DNA from: Microvirga aerophila
GTDB lineage: Bacteria > Pseudomonadota > Alphaproteobacteria > Rhizobiales > Beijerinckiaceae
DNA: 49,318 nucleotides
Assembly (NCBI RefSeq): GCF_003332305.1
Contig: NZ_QOIO01000045.1
Span: 1 to 49,318 of the forward strand
Direction: 5' to 3'
The translations under genes were made by a program, and so were the position numbers. This document shows positions 15,200 through 22,902 of the stretch, piece after piece. The notes beneath the pieces were generated by a model, which was not told where the DNA came from, ran no database searches, and saw only the letters and a program-made list of their open reading frames with translations. How positions within the stretch are numbered: position 1 is the first letter of the stretch; each line of letters begins with the position of its first letter.

Positions 15200-15226
15200 T
15201 TGACAAGTGTGGTAACGAGCGTTACC
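15200..15226 (+). promoter_or_regulatory. tetR promoter with operator
   Basis: TTGACA at 15200-15205 is a consensus -35. GGTAACGAGCGTTACC at 15211-15226 fills the spacer and reaches the likely -10 region. It matches the two dyads before hlyD (GGTAAyG-N3-GTTACC), so the divergent TetR should repress itself and the efflux operon. Confidence 0.75.
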
Positions 15227-15264
15227 GATCCAGGGAATCTATCGGGAGAAGAGGTTCGAAGCCT

Positions 15265-15891
15265 GTGGGTGCAGCAAAGACAGGACGGCCAAGTGGCCGC
15301 CGGCAAGCCCTTCTACAAGCGGCTGCCGAGGTTTTCTTCGAACAAGGGTTCGTAGCGACCAGCATTGGTGCGATCATCGAACGTGCCGGTGGCTCGAAGC
15401 GCAACATTTACAGTGAGTTCGGCAACAAGGAGGGCCTGTTCTCAGCCATCGTCACAAGCACCGCGGACAGGGCTTTGTCGACCTTGGCGATTGAGCAGAT
15501 CGAGGGACGCGATCTGCAGGAGACGCTGACAGCGTTCGGTCGGCAGCTCATGGCCATTTACATGTCACCCACCTTGATTGGCGTTTATCGGATTGCTGTC
15601 ACCGAGGCCAACCGCTTCCCTGATCTGGTGAAGTCGTTCTATGAACAAGGACCGGGCCGAGCCGCGTCCCAACTCGCAGAGGTGCTTGAAGGCGCCAAGG
15701 AACGAGGGGAAATCCGGGCGGATGATTGCCTGCGTGTTGCCGGGCATTTCGTCGGCATGATCCGCGACAACCTTCATCTGCAGGTCGTTCTCGGACTCCG
15801 CCCACCCCCGTCGGAGCAAGAGGTGCGAGAGGCGGTCGCTTCCGCCGTCGAGATCTTTTTGAACGGCGTTCGACCTCGCCGAGACAAATAG
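15265..15891 (+). CDS. TetR/AcrR-family repressor of the divergent efflux operon
   Basis: A 208-residue regulator starting with GTG. The helix-turn-helix spans about residues 10-55 (RRQALLQAAAEVFFEQGF, IGAIIERAGGSKRNIYSEFG) and is followed by an AcrR-type C-terminal ligand domain (TAFGRQLMAIYMSPTLIGVYR). It is divergent from hlyD-MFS-tetR, with the shared operator GGTAAyG-N3-GTTACC found once before this gene and twice before hlyD. That is the classic layout of a local efflux repressor released by the pump's substrate. No ATG alternative is available in frame, and the ribosome-binding site is GAGAAGAGG. The ligand is unknown. Confidence 0.9.
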   Translation: MGAAKTGRPSGRRQALLQAAAEVFFEQGFVATSIGAIIERAGGSKRNIYSEFGNKEGLFSAIVTSTADRALSTLAIEQIEGRDLQETLTAFGRQLMAIYMSPTLIGVYRIAVTEANRFPDLVKSFYEQGPGRAASQLAEVLEGAKERGEIRADDCLRVAGHFVGMIRDNLHLQVVLGLRPPPSEQEVREAVASAVEIFLNGVRPRRDK

Positions 15892-16176
15892 AATATTTTC
15901 CGATCTCGAGTGTTCCCTTAGCGGGACCTCCGATCCTGGGGTCTCCTGGGTCACCGATGCCCACAATTCATGCTGGCGCGAGCCGAGCCAAGCCATATGC
16001 GAAGTGGCATGGCCACATTCGGGTAGTTTAGGCAACATAATTTCAAAGGTCAGAGAGATGCGCTTCCGTGATGCGTCCAGGGTAGGAGCATGAGTTCGCC
16101 TGCCCAAAACATCGGAACAGGTGCTATATTCAGCACTGACAGGCCTCAGGCTTTCTTTGTTCGGCAGGAGCAGCCG

Positions 16177-19100
16177 ATGACGAGAGCGTCTCACTCACCG
16201 ACCGAAACTATCCCCGATGCCATGCGTGCGCTGCAAATTATCGAGTGCATGCCCGGCCACGCGTGGTCGGCTGACGCCACCGGAAGGTTCACTTACGTCA
16301 GTCCAAGTATCCTGGCGTTCCTTGGCAAGGCACCCGTCGACCTCAATCCTTCCGGGAATGAGGATGAGTTCGGCTGGCGTCGAGCCATCCATCCCGATGA
16401 TTATGATCGTGTCGCCGCCCGGTGGCGGCATTGCCTTGAAACCGGCGATCCTTATGACGTCGAGCATCGCCTGAGGTGTGTCGATGGCGTCTATCGCTGG
16501 TTCCGAATCTCAGGACGCCCGTCCCGCGATAGCCAGGGGCGCATTACCCAATGGTACGGCACAACGATAGACATTGAGGACCAAAAGCGGGCCGAGGCGG
16601 CGTTGCGCGATCGGGAGCGGGAACTCTCCCAGCTCGTGGACATGGTTCCGAGCCATGTTTGGCGTCTCACACCTGACGGCGAGCCGACCTTCTTCAACAA
16701 GCGCATGGTGGATTATCTCGGTTTGGATGTGGCGGATACGGACAAGCCCGGTATGAGCCGACTGGAGGCGGTCATAGAGTGCGTCCATCCGGACGACGCG
16801 GCGGCGTTCAGGGACACTCTCCAGCGGTGCCTTGCCACGGGCGAGAGCTTTGCGTTGCGGTATCGCCTGCGCTGTGCCGATGGCATCTACCGCTGGATGT
16901 CGAGCCGCGCCGAGCCGCTGCGAGATCATGATGGCAATATCGTCCAGTGGTACGGGCTCTGTCATGACATCGACGATCAGATGCGTGCCGACGAGGCCTT
17001 GCGGCAAAGCGAGCAGCAGCTTCGGCAGATGATCGACGCCGTGCCGGTCCGCATCTGGAGCGCGACGCCCACGGGCGAGATCGTTCACTTCAACAAGCAG
17101 TACCGTGATCATTTTCGCTCCGTCATCGCGAATTTCGACGATTCCGTAGAGCCGCGCATCGAAACATTGCTACGAGAGCTGATTCATCCCGAAGATGCTC
17201 CCGAGGTGCAGCATACGTTATGGAACTGTTTCGAAACCGGCGGCGGGTGCGTGATGCGGTTTCGGTGGCGGGAGAAAGATGGCCTCTACCGGTGGGCGGA
17301 GTGCCGGGTCGCGCCTCGTCGTGATCAAGACGGAGCAATTGTGCAATGGTACGGAGTTTCTCTCAATGTCGACGATGAGATGCGAGCGCAGGAGGCGCTT
17401 CGGCGGAGCGAGCGGCAGCTTCAGCAGATGATCGACGCCGTGCCGGCTGTCATCTGGTGTACGACCCCGGAAGGGATCCCGTGCTATCTCAACAAGCGGG
17501 CGACGGATGTCATCGGCATCACGTTGAAGGATTTGATCGCGCCTGACGGCTCGCGGTACCTAACGGTCGTTCATCCGGAGGACCGGGACGTGGTGGATCA
17601 GGCGCTCGCACGTTCGATCGAGACGGGCACGTCCTTCGTGGGGAGATATCGCCAACGCCGATCCGACGGCCGTCATCGCTGGGTCGAGAGTCGTGCGGAA
17701 CCGTTGCGTGACGACTCCGGCAAGATCGTCCAGTGGTACGGCGTGAGCGTCGACATCGACGACTTGGTGACCGCACAGGAGGCCTTGCGTGACCGGGAGC
17801 GGGAACTGTCTCAGCTCGTGGACATGGTCCCGGTCCACATCAGGCGTCTGACACCTGAAGGTGAGCCGACCTTCTTCAACAAGCGGTTGCTGGACTTCTT
17901 TGGTCTGGGGAGCCCGGCCCAATTGGACAAGCCCGGCATGAGCCGGCTGGCGGCCGCCATCAAGACCCTCGTCCATCCCGATGACTCAGACCGTCTGCTG
18001 GCGACCGTCCGCCACTCGGTGGCTACCGGCGAACCCTACTCCATGAAATACCGCATGCGTCGGGCGGACGGAGCGTACCGCTGGGTTGATGGCCGCGCGG
18101 AACCGCTGCGGGATCAAAGCGGGGCGATTGTGCAATGGTACGTGATTTCCATCGACATCGACGATGAGATGCGTGCGCAGGAAGCGCTGCGCGAGCGCGG
18201 GCAGGAGCTTTCGCAACTCGTGGATATGGTCCCGAGCCTGCTCTGGCGGCTATCCCCTGAGGGCGAGCCGACTTTCTTCAGCAAGCGGTTGATCGAATTC
18301 TGTGGCTTGGATGTCGGGGCCCTCCAGGGACCGGGCAAGAACCGACTGTTGGCTGCCATCGCGACCCTCTTCCATCCCGACGACCAAGCCAGGCTGGCGG
18401 AAGCGCTTACCCACTCCCTCGTCACCGGTGAGAGTTTTGCCCTGACCTATCGCCTGCGCCGGGCCGATGGGATTTACCGCTGGATGTCGGGCCGTGCCGA
18501 GCCGCTCCGGGATGAGAGCGGAGGCATCGTTCAGTGGTTTGGCCTCTCGCACGACATCGACGGTGAAGTTCGAGCGCAGGAAGAGTTGCGCCTGGCGCGG
18601 GAGAGCCTGGCCCGGGCAAGCCAGGCCGCAAGCCTTGCTGAGCTTTCGGCATCCATCGCACACGAGGTGAACCAACCCTTGGCGGCGATCGTCACCAACT
18701 CCAATGCCTGCCAGCGCTGGCTCTCGGCGACCCCTCCGAACCTCGAGCGCGCTCAGAAAACCGTGGAACGCATCATTCGTAATGCAAATGCCGCCGCCGA
18801 CGTCGTGAGCCACATCCGCGCCCTGTTCAAGCACTCCGTGGAGAGCCGGACGAGCACGGCGCTCGGCAGCGTCATCGCCGAGGCACAGAACCTCATGGCC
18901 GAAGAGGCGGCCCGGCGCCGCATTCGCATGAATGTTGAGGTTGAAAGCGACCTTCCGCCTATCGCGCTCGATCGCGTCCAGGTTCAGCAGGTCCTCGTCA
19001 ATCTCATCCGCAACGGCATGGAGGCGATGGACTCAGTCACAGGCAACAGAGTTCTCGGCATCCGTGTGCACCGATCGGACGATGTGGTTCAAATCGACAT

Positions 19101-19335
19101 CAGTGATCGCGGCCCTGGTGTCGAGGATCCGGAGAGGATGTTCGAGCCCTTCTTCACGACGAAGGAACACGGCATGGGCATGGGGCTGGCAATCAGCCGA
19201 TCGATTGTCGAGTCTCACGGCGGGCGGTTATGGGCCGAGAATAACGAGTCACAGGGGGCGACGTTCACCTTCACGCTGCCAGTTGAAGTAAAAAGTCACC
19301 ATGACGCCCGGACGCCCGCATTGTCTCCGTCATAG
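16177..19335 (+). CDS. Soluble six-PAS sensor histidine kinase
   Basis: A 1052-residue cytoplasmic kinase without membrane segments. It has six PAS/PAC units starting near residues 15, 147, 279, 412, 541 and 675, each about 130 residues and ending in a PAC signature such as IVQWYGLCHDIDD. Units 2, 5 and 6 share nearly identical openings (ELSQLVDMVPS, GEPTFFNKR), a sign of internal duplication. The kinase core has the H-box SIAHEVNQPLAA with His829, then N-box NLIRNGMEAM, G1 DRGPGV, F-box FEPFFTTK and G2 GMGMGLAIS. Start chosen at ATG 16177 with AGGAG 7 bases upstream; ATG 16090 is too close to its AGGAG. It is followed by two response-regulator genes and should phosphorylate them. The multi-PAS layout recalls StyS/TodS-type sensors; the signal is unknown. 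Confidence 0.92.
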   Translation: MTRASHSPTETIPDAMRALQIIECMPGHAWSADATGRFTYVSPSILAFLGKAPVDLNPSGNEDEFGWRRAIHPDDYDRVAARWRHCLETGDPYDVEHRLRCVDGVYRWFRISGRPSRDSQGRITQWYGTTIDIEDQKRAEAALRDRERELSQLVDMVPSHVWRLTPDGEPTFFNKRMVDYLGLDVADTDKPGMSRLEAVIECVHPDDAAAFRDTLQRCLATGESFALRYRLRCADGIYRWMSSRAEPLRDHDGNIVQWYGLCHDIDDQMRADEALRQSEQQLRQMIDAVPVRIWSATPTGEIVHFNKQYRDHFRSVIANFDDSVEPRIETLLRELIHPEDAPEVQHTLWNCFETGGGCVMRFRWREKDGLYRWAECRVAPRRDQDGAIVQWYGVSLNVDDEMRAQEALRRSERQLQQMIDAVPAVIWCTTPEGIPCYLNKRATDVIGITLKDLIAPDGSRYLTVVHPEDRDVVDQALARSIETGTSFVGRYRQRRSDGRHRWVESRAEPLRDDSGKIVQWYGVSVDIDDLVTAQEALRDRERELSQLVDMVPVHIRRLTPEGEPTFFNKRLLDFFGLGSPAQLDKPGMSRLAAAIKTLVHPDDSDRLLATVRHSVATGEPYSMKYRMRRADGAYRWVDGRAEPLRDQSGAIVQWYVISIDIDDEMRAQEALRERGQELSQLVDMVPSLLWRLSPEGEPTFFSKRLIEFCGLDVGALQGPGKNRLLAAIATLFHPDDQARLAEALTHSLVTGESFALTYRLRRADGIYRWMSGRAEPLRDESGGIVQWFGLSHDIDGEVRAQEELRLARESLARASQAASLAELSASIAHEVNQPLAAIVTNSNACQRWLSATPPNLERAQKTVERIIRNANAAADVVSHIRALFKHSVESRTSTALGSVIAEAQNLMAEEAARRRIRMNVEVESDLPPIALDRVQVQQVLVNLIRNGMEAMDSVTGNRVLGIRVHRSDDVVQIDISDRGPGVEDPERMFEPFFTTKEHGMGMGLAISRSIVESHGGRLWAENNESQGATFTFTLPVEVKSHHDARTPALSPS

Positions 19336-19436
19336 GGAGCAAGCGCGTGGCCGGGCGGCGAGCGAAGTATGGAGACAACGGCGGTCACCATCTTTGGCCC
19401 TCGCTTCCCTTCCTCGTGGAACTCGGAGGCATTCCC

Positions 19437-20081
19437 ATGAACACGCCCGACGTCAAAGCTGAACGCCCGCTGGTTCTCATCGTGGATGACGACGAGGAGG
19501 TCAGGACCGCGCTCCAGGAGCTCATGGAGTCCGTCGGCCTCGATGCGGTTGGTTTCGCGTCGCCTCGCGAATTGCTGGACTCTGAGCTTCCCGACCGCCC
19601 CGGCTGCCTGGTGCTCGACGTCCGTATGCCCGGGGCAAGCGGCCTCGATCTTCAGCAGCAACTGGCAGCGAAGGGCAACCTGAAGCCGATCATCTTTCTC
19701 ACCGGCCATGGCGACATTCCGATGACGGTCCAGGCCATGAAGGCCGGAGCCATCGATTTCCTCACAAAGCCGGTCCGCGATCAGACCCTGCTTGATGCGG
19801 TAACACTTGCTATCGAACGGGATATCGCACAGATGGCGGATGCCCGTCGCGCCAGGAAACACCTTGACCGGTTTGCGACCCTGACCCTCCGTGAGCGGCA
19901 GGTCCTGCGCGAAGTGACGCGCGGCCGGCTCAACAAACAGATCGCTTTTGATCTCGGCATCAAGGAGATCACGGTCAAGCTTCATCGCGGCAATGTCATG
20001 CGCAAGATGCAGGCGGCGTCCGTCGGCGAGCTGATCCGCGCCTGGGAGACGCTGCCCGGCGACCTACGCGATAAGGCGTGA
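19437..20081 (+). CDS. FixJ/StyR-type DNA-binding response regulator
   Basis: A 214-residue two-domain regulator. The receiver (residues 12-125) has the acidic pocket VDDDEE, phospho-acceptor Asp61 in LVLDVRMPG, the Thr of FLTGHG and the Lys of FLTKPVRD. The LuxR-type helix-turn-helix (about 148-200) reads LTLRERQVLREVTRG, LNKQIAFDLGIKEITVKLHR, with GNVMRKM in the last helix, as in FixJ, NodW, StyR and TodT. The start ATG has GGAGG at the right distance. It lies 101 bases after the kinase and is its likely partner. StyR and TodT bind ATAAAC-N4-GTTTAT palindromes, and the window contains several CTAwAC-N4-GTwTAG dyads, so this protein is the best candidate to bind them. Confidence 0.92.
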   Translation: MNTPDVKAERPLVLIVDDDEEVRTALQELMESVGLDAVGFASPRELLDSELPDRPGCLVLDVRMPGASGLDLQQQLAAKGNLKPIIFLTGHGDIPMTVQAMKAGAIDFLTKPVRDQTLLDAVTLAIERDIAQMADARRARKHLDRFATLTLRERQVLREVTRGRLNKQIAFDLGIKEITVKLHRGNVMRKMQAASVGELIRAWETLPGDLRDKA

Positions 20082-20084
20082 ATC

Positions 20085-20100
20085 CTAGACCTCGGTATGG
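20085..20100 (+). promoter_or_regulatory. StyR-like box before the receiver-only gene
   Basis: CTAGACCTCGGTATGG keeps most of the CTAwAC-N4-GTwTAG pattern, with one change in each arm. It lies 3 bases past the stop of the DNA-binding regulator and 72 bases before the start of the receiver-only gene, so it could let the regulator adjust its own system. Confidence 0.5.
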
Positions 20101-20172
20101 TTTCCAAGTGGAATGATTCAGCGCAGCCTTGCGAAGTCGGCCTGACAGGCCGCAGCAGCAAAGGTCACCCAC

Positions 20173-20583
20173 TTGTTCAATCCGCCAGTCATCGCGGTCG
20201 TGGATGACGAGGAGGCCATCCGTGATGCCCTCTCCGATCTCCTTCTGGTTATGGGTTATTCCTGCCAAGCCTTCGACCGGGCCGAAGCCTTCCTGGCCGC
20301 CGATGCACCCAATCGCTTCGACTGTCTCATCACCGATATTCGAATGCCAGGCATGAACGGTCTGGAGTTGCTCCAGCATCTTAAAGCAGCCGGCTCGACC
20401 CTGCCGGTGATCATCGTGACCTCCATGAACGACCCCTTGGTTCGGAGCCGGGCACTCGAGAGCGGGGCGCACGCATATCTCACAAAGCCGGTTACCGACG
20501 ACGTCCTCCTTGAGAGCCTCAAGACCGCGCTGCCGGGCAGGCAGATCCCAGGTGAAGATGAAGAAGGCCCGTCAGGCAGCTAG
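20173..20583 (+). CDS. Receiver-only response regulator
   Basis: A 136-residue single receiver domain: acidic pair DDEEAIRD, phospho-acceptor Asp55 in LITDIRMPGMNG, the switch-region VTSM and Lys in YLTKPVTDD. There is no output domain, only a short acidic tail (GEDEEGPSGS). The start is TTG at 20173, with AAAGG about 10 bases upstream; no in-frame ATG precedes the domain. It follows the DNA-binding regulator in the same direction and probably competes for or relays phosphate from the six-PAS kinase, as small receivers do in branched phosphorelays. Confidence 0.88.
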   Translation: MFNPPVIAVVDDEEAIRDALSDLLLVMGYSCQAFDRAEAFLAADAPNRFDCLITDIRMPGMNGLELLQHLKAAGSTLPVIIVTSMNDPLVRSRALESGAHAYLTKPVTDDVLLESLKTALPGRQIPGEDEEGPSGS

Positions 20584-20592
20584 AAACCGGCA

Positions 20593-20622
20593 AGGTCCGG
20601 CGCCACCTCCAAGGCCGGACCT
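20593..20622 (+). terminator. Hairpin terminator after the two-component operon
   Basis: AGGTCCGGC and GCCGGACCT form a perfect 9-bp stem with a 12-base loop, 10 bases past the receiver-only stop. The downstream arm overlaps the first bases of the StyR-like box at 20621. There is no clear T run. Confidence 0.55.
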
Positions 20623-20710
20623 AAACCTCGGTATAGGCATCATAGACGTTCCGAGTGGTCATCTACGCCGCTGGCTCAATAGAAGGATCTCCGGGAGGCA
20701 GGCATGCTTC
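20621..20710 (+). promoter_or_regulatory. StyR-like box and conserved 90-bp module before the MBL gene
   Basis: The box CTAAACCTCGGTATAG (20621-20636) is followed by CATCATAGACGTTCC, TCAATAG at module positions 56-62, GATCTCCG at 66-73 and GCATGCTTC at 82-90. All match the module at 22181 in position with no gaps, and most match that at 15175 on the other strand. TCAATA is a possible -10. The gene starts 51 bases past the module. Confidence 0.75.
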
Positions 20711-20761
20711 CAACACCTCCATAGATTCGGTCGCGGGTTCGGCGGTCAGCAGGAGACAACC

Positions 20762-21718
20762 ATGAACTTGCACAACACCTCACAGCCCTCACTCAAGCAC
20801 TGTGCCGACAAGGTGAACGCGAAGTACATCCACGGTAGACCGGAGCCCGAGTTGGTTCCGTCGCGCTACGCGCTAAAAGTCGGCGCGATTGACGTAATAG
20901 TGATCAGCGATGGGGTGCTATCGCTGCCCGGCGCAATGTTGGGGCACAATGTCGACCCGGCTGTCCGGTCGTCATGGCTGGAGGACAGGTTCCTGCCGCC
21001 GGACGTGCTCGAGTGGGCACTGAACGTGGTCGTGGTGCGGAGTGGTGGCCGGACCATCCTCATCGACGCCGGAATGGGTATGGAGTTTCCGGACTTGCCG
21101 CGGGCCGGGCGGTTGGTTCAGCGACTGGAGGCCGCCGGACTCGATCTGGCATCCGTGACCGACGTGGTGCTGACCCACCTCCATATGGACCACGTGGGCG
21201 GGCTGCTCGTCGACGGAGTGAGGGACCGGCTGCGTCCGGACCTGAGGATCCACGTGGCAGCCGCCGAGGCCAAGTTCTGGGAGGCGCCTGATTTCTCCCG
21301 TGTGTCCATGCCGCCGGGTTTCCCGGACGCGCTTCGGCGGACGGCCAAACGGTTCCTGAACGAGTACGACAGCCAGTTGAGGCCGTTCGAGCAGGAGTAC
21401 GAGGTGGCCCCAGGGGTGATGGTCACTCGCACCGGCGGTCACACCCCCGGGCACAGCGTGGTCCGCCTAGCGTCCGGCGGCGACCGGCTGACGTTCGCCG
21501 GCGACGCCGTGTTCCAGGTCGGGTTCGACCATCCCGACTGGTACAACGGCTTCGAACACGACCCCGAGGAAGCGGCCCGCGTCCGGGTCCAACTCTTGCG
21601 GGAGCTGGCGGCGAAGCGCGAGTCGCTGGTGGCCACGCACCTGTCGTTCCCGTCCGTCTGCCATGTGGCGGTCGACGGCGACGTCTTCCGATGCGTACCG
21701 GCCCCCTGGGAGTACTGA
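20762..21718 (+). CDS. MBL-fold hydrolase (lactonase or esterase-like)
   Basis: A 318-residue metallo-beta-lactamase-fold enzyme. Metal ligands are visible in THLHMDHVGG (the HxHxDH motif), HTPGHSV and FAGDAVFQ, with a final His in ATHLSFPS. The pattern resembles AttM/AhlD-type lactonases and methyl-parathion-hydrolase-like proteins; the substrate is unknown. No signal peptide, so it is cytoplasmic, unlike the Tat-exported MBL protein at 7.0 kb. The start ATG has AGGAGA 7 bases upstream; the frame is open farther back into the regulator gene, which I ignored. Its promoter module is shared with the AhpD operon that follows, so both should be expressed together. Confidence 0.88.
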   Translation: MNLHNTSQPSLKHCADKVNAKYIHGRPEPELVPSRYALKVGAIDVIVISDGVLSLPGAMLGHNVDPAVRSSWLEDRFLPPDVLEWALNVVVVRSGGRTILIDAGMGMEFPDLPRAGRLVQRLEAAGLDLASVTDVVLTHLHMDHVGGLLVDGVRDRLRPDLRIHVAAAEAKFWEAPDFSRVSMPPGFPDALRRTAKRFLNEYDSQLRPFEQEYEVAPGVMVTRTGGHTPGHSVVRLASGGDRLTFAGDAVFQVGFDHPDWYNGFEHDPEEAARVRVQLLRELAAKRESLVATHLSFPSVCHVAVDGDVFRCVPAPWEY

Positions 21719-22180
21719 CCGCTTGTTACGTTAGGGCCGAACCAGACCGCCCGTATACGTTTGAATACTCGGTCGATCATCCTGCGCCCGCGCCGCACCG
21801 GCTTGTGCTCCGGCAGCATGCCGGTGTAGGGGCTCTGCTCGGGATCGATCCGGCCGACTTCTATTTCGCTGTCAATCGATGAGATGAGATATCTGACGAG
21901 GACGCCGTCAGCGAACGTCGAGATACATCTTTGGCGGTTTCTCTGTGAAGGATAACCGGCTGAGCGTTGAGCGATTCACCCATGTGCGACGCACCTTCAA
22001 CTCTATTGGGCACGGGAGCGGACCGGTGCGACGGATCGAGTTCGAGACCTGTAATGCGGCAGCATCGAAGCCTCAGATCGTCCTGACAGGGAGTCCACTT
22101 CGGGCCCACGTTGCCAACTCAATTCATCCAGCGGATCTGAGGCAATTTCTATGCAACTCCCATGCTGTCACAGGTAAGAC
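21719..22180. other. Gap without a recognised gene
   Basis: A plus-strand frame ending at 21882 encodes DHPAPAPHRLVLRQHAGVG and ALLGIDPADFYFAVNR. It looks protein-like but has no start of its own and matches no family I recognise; it may be the tail of a decayed gene. The rest holds no gene, terminator or dyad that I could see until the module at 22181. Confidence 0.35.
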
Positions 22181-22270
22181 CTAAACTTCGGTATAGTCGT
22201 CGTAGACTTATCCAGAAGGTATCCAGGCCTTGGGATTAATAGCGAGATCTCCGCTGGGCATGCATGCTTC
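22181..22270 (+). promoter_or_regulatory. StyR-like box and conserved 90-bp module before the AhpD operon
   Basis: CTAAACTTCGGTATAG (22181-22196) is followed by TCGTCGTAGACTTATCC, GATTAATAGCG at module positions 54-64, GATCTCCG at 66-73 and GCATGCTTC at 82-90. This is the clearest of the three modules. TTAATA is a possible -10, with the box about 60 bp upstream of transcription start. The ahpD-like start codon lies 35 bases past the module. Confidence 0.78.
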
Positions 22271-22305
22271 GAAGGCAATGACAGAGCCCATCACGGAGAT
22301 AGTCT

Positions 22306-22833
22306 ATGGACACAGCAACCTCAGAATATGCCAAAGCATCCCACTTGGAGTCTCATGTCCAGCGTTTGAACTATGCAGCGCAGTCACCTGAGCTCTTCAA
22401 AAAGCTCACCGACTTCTCAACTTCCATCAGGAAAGGCAGCATCGAGGCGTCGATTATTCACCTGGTTGAGATCCGCGCGTCTCAGCTCAACGGCTGCAGT
22501 TTCTGCCTCGACATGCATGTGAAGGAGGCAAAGATCCATGGTGAGCGCGAACTGCGGCTTCACCATATCGCAACGTGGCACGAGTCGCCGCTGTTCGAGC
22601 CGCGGGAACGCGCCGCCCTTGCCTGGACCGAAGTGCTGACACGGCTGCCCGAGGGCGGCGTGCCGGATGATCTCTATGAACGTGTTCGCGGCCACTTCTC
22701 CGAGAAGGAGTTATCCGACCTGACCTTTGTGGTGATGGCAATCAACGCCTGGAACCGGGCAGGGGTGGCCTTCCGGTCTGTACCGGGATCGGCCGACAAA
22801 CTCTACGGGCTCGACAAGGCTGGTCTGAACTGA
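22306..22833 (+). CDS. AhpD-like carboxymuconolactone decarboxylase-family protein
   Basis: A 175-residue all-helical protein of the AhpD/CMD family. The redox motif is present as CSFC (Cys64, Cys67) followed by His71 in NGCSFCLDMHVKEAK, the arrangement that gives alkylhydroperoxidase activity in AhpD; Glu55 in VEIRAS is also typical. Expected role: reducing organic peroxides or related electrophiles in the cytoplasm. First gene of a plus-strand operon with NmrA-like, cupin, isochorismatase-like, alpha/beta hydrolase and HD genes, under a StyR-like promoter module. The start follows GGAGATAGTCT, an acceptable ribosome-binding site. Confidence 0.9.
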   Translation: MDTATSEYAKASHLESHVQRLNYAAQSPELFKKLTDFSTSIRKGSIEASIIHLVEIRASQLNGCSFCLDMHVKEAKIHGERELRLHHIATWHESPLFEPRERAALAWTEVLTRLPEGGVPDDLYERVRGHFSEKELSDLTFVVMAINAWNRAGVAFRSVPGSADKLYGLDKAGLN

Positions 22834-22902
22834 GCCGGGCCGTCTTAGCACACAAGCATCGACCCCCGAACGCCAGCAAGGCTCTATTACAGGAGATTGA
22901 AC

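Noticed and set aside
16026..16031. GTTTAG half-site before the kinase gene, considered as a StyR-like box
   Set aside because: The opposite half (CATTCG) does not match CTAwAC and nothing of the module follows.
21691..21882. Plus-strand frame ending in ALLGIDPADFYFAVNR
   Set aside because: Protein-like end but no own start, overlaps the MBL gene's end, and no family recognised; noted only as a possible remnant.
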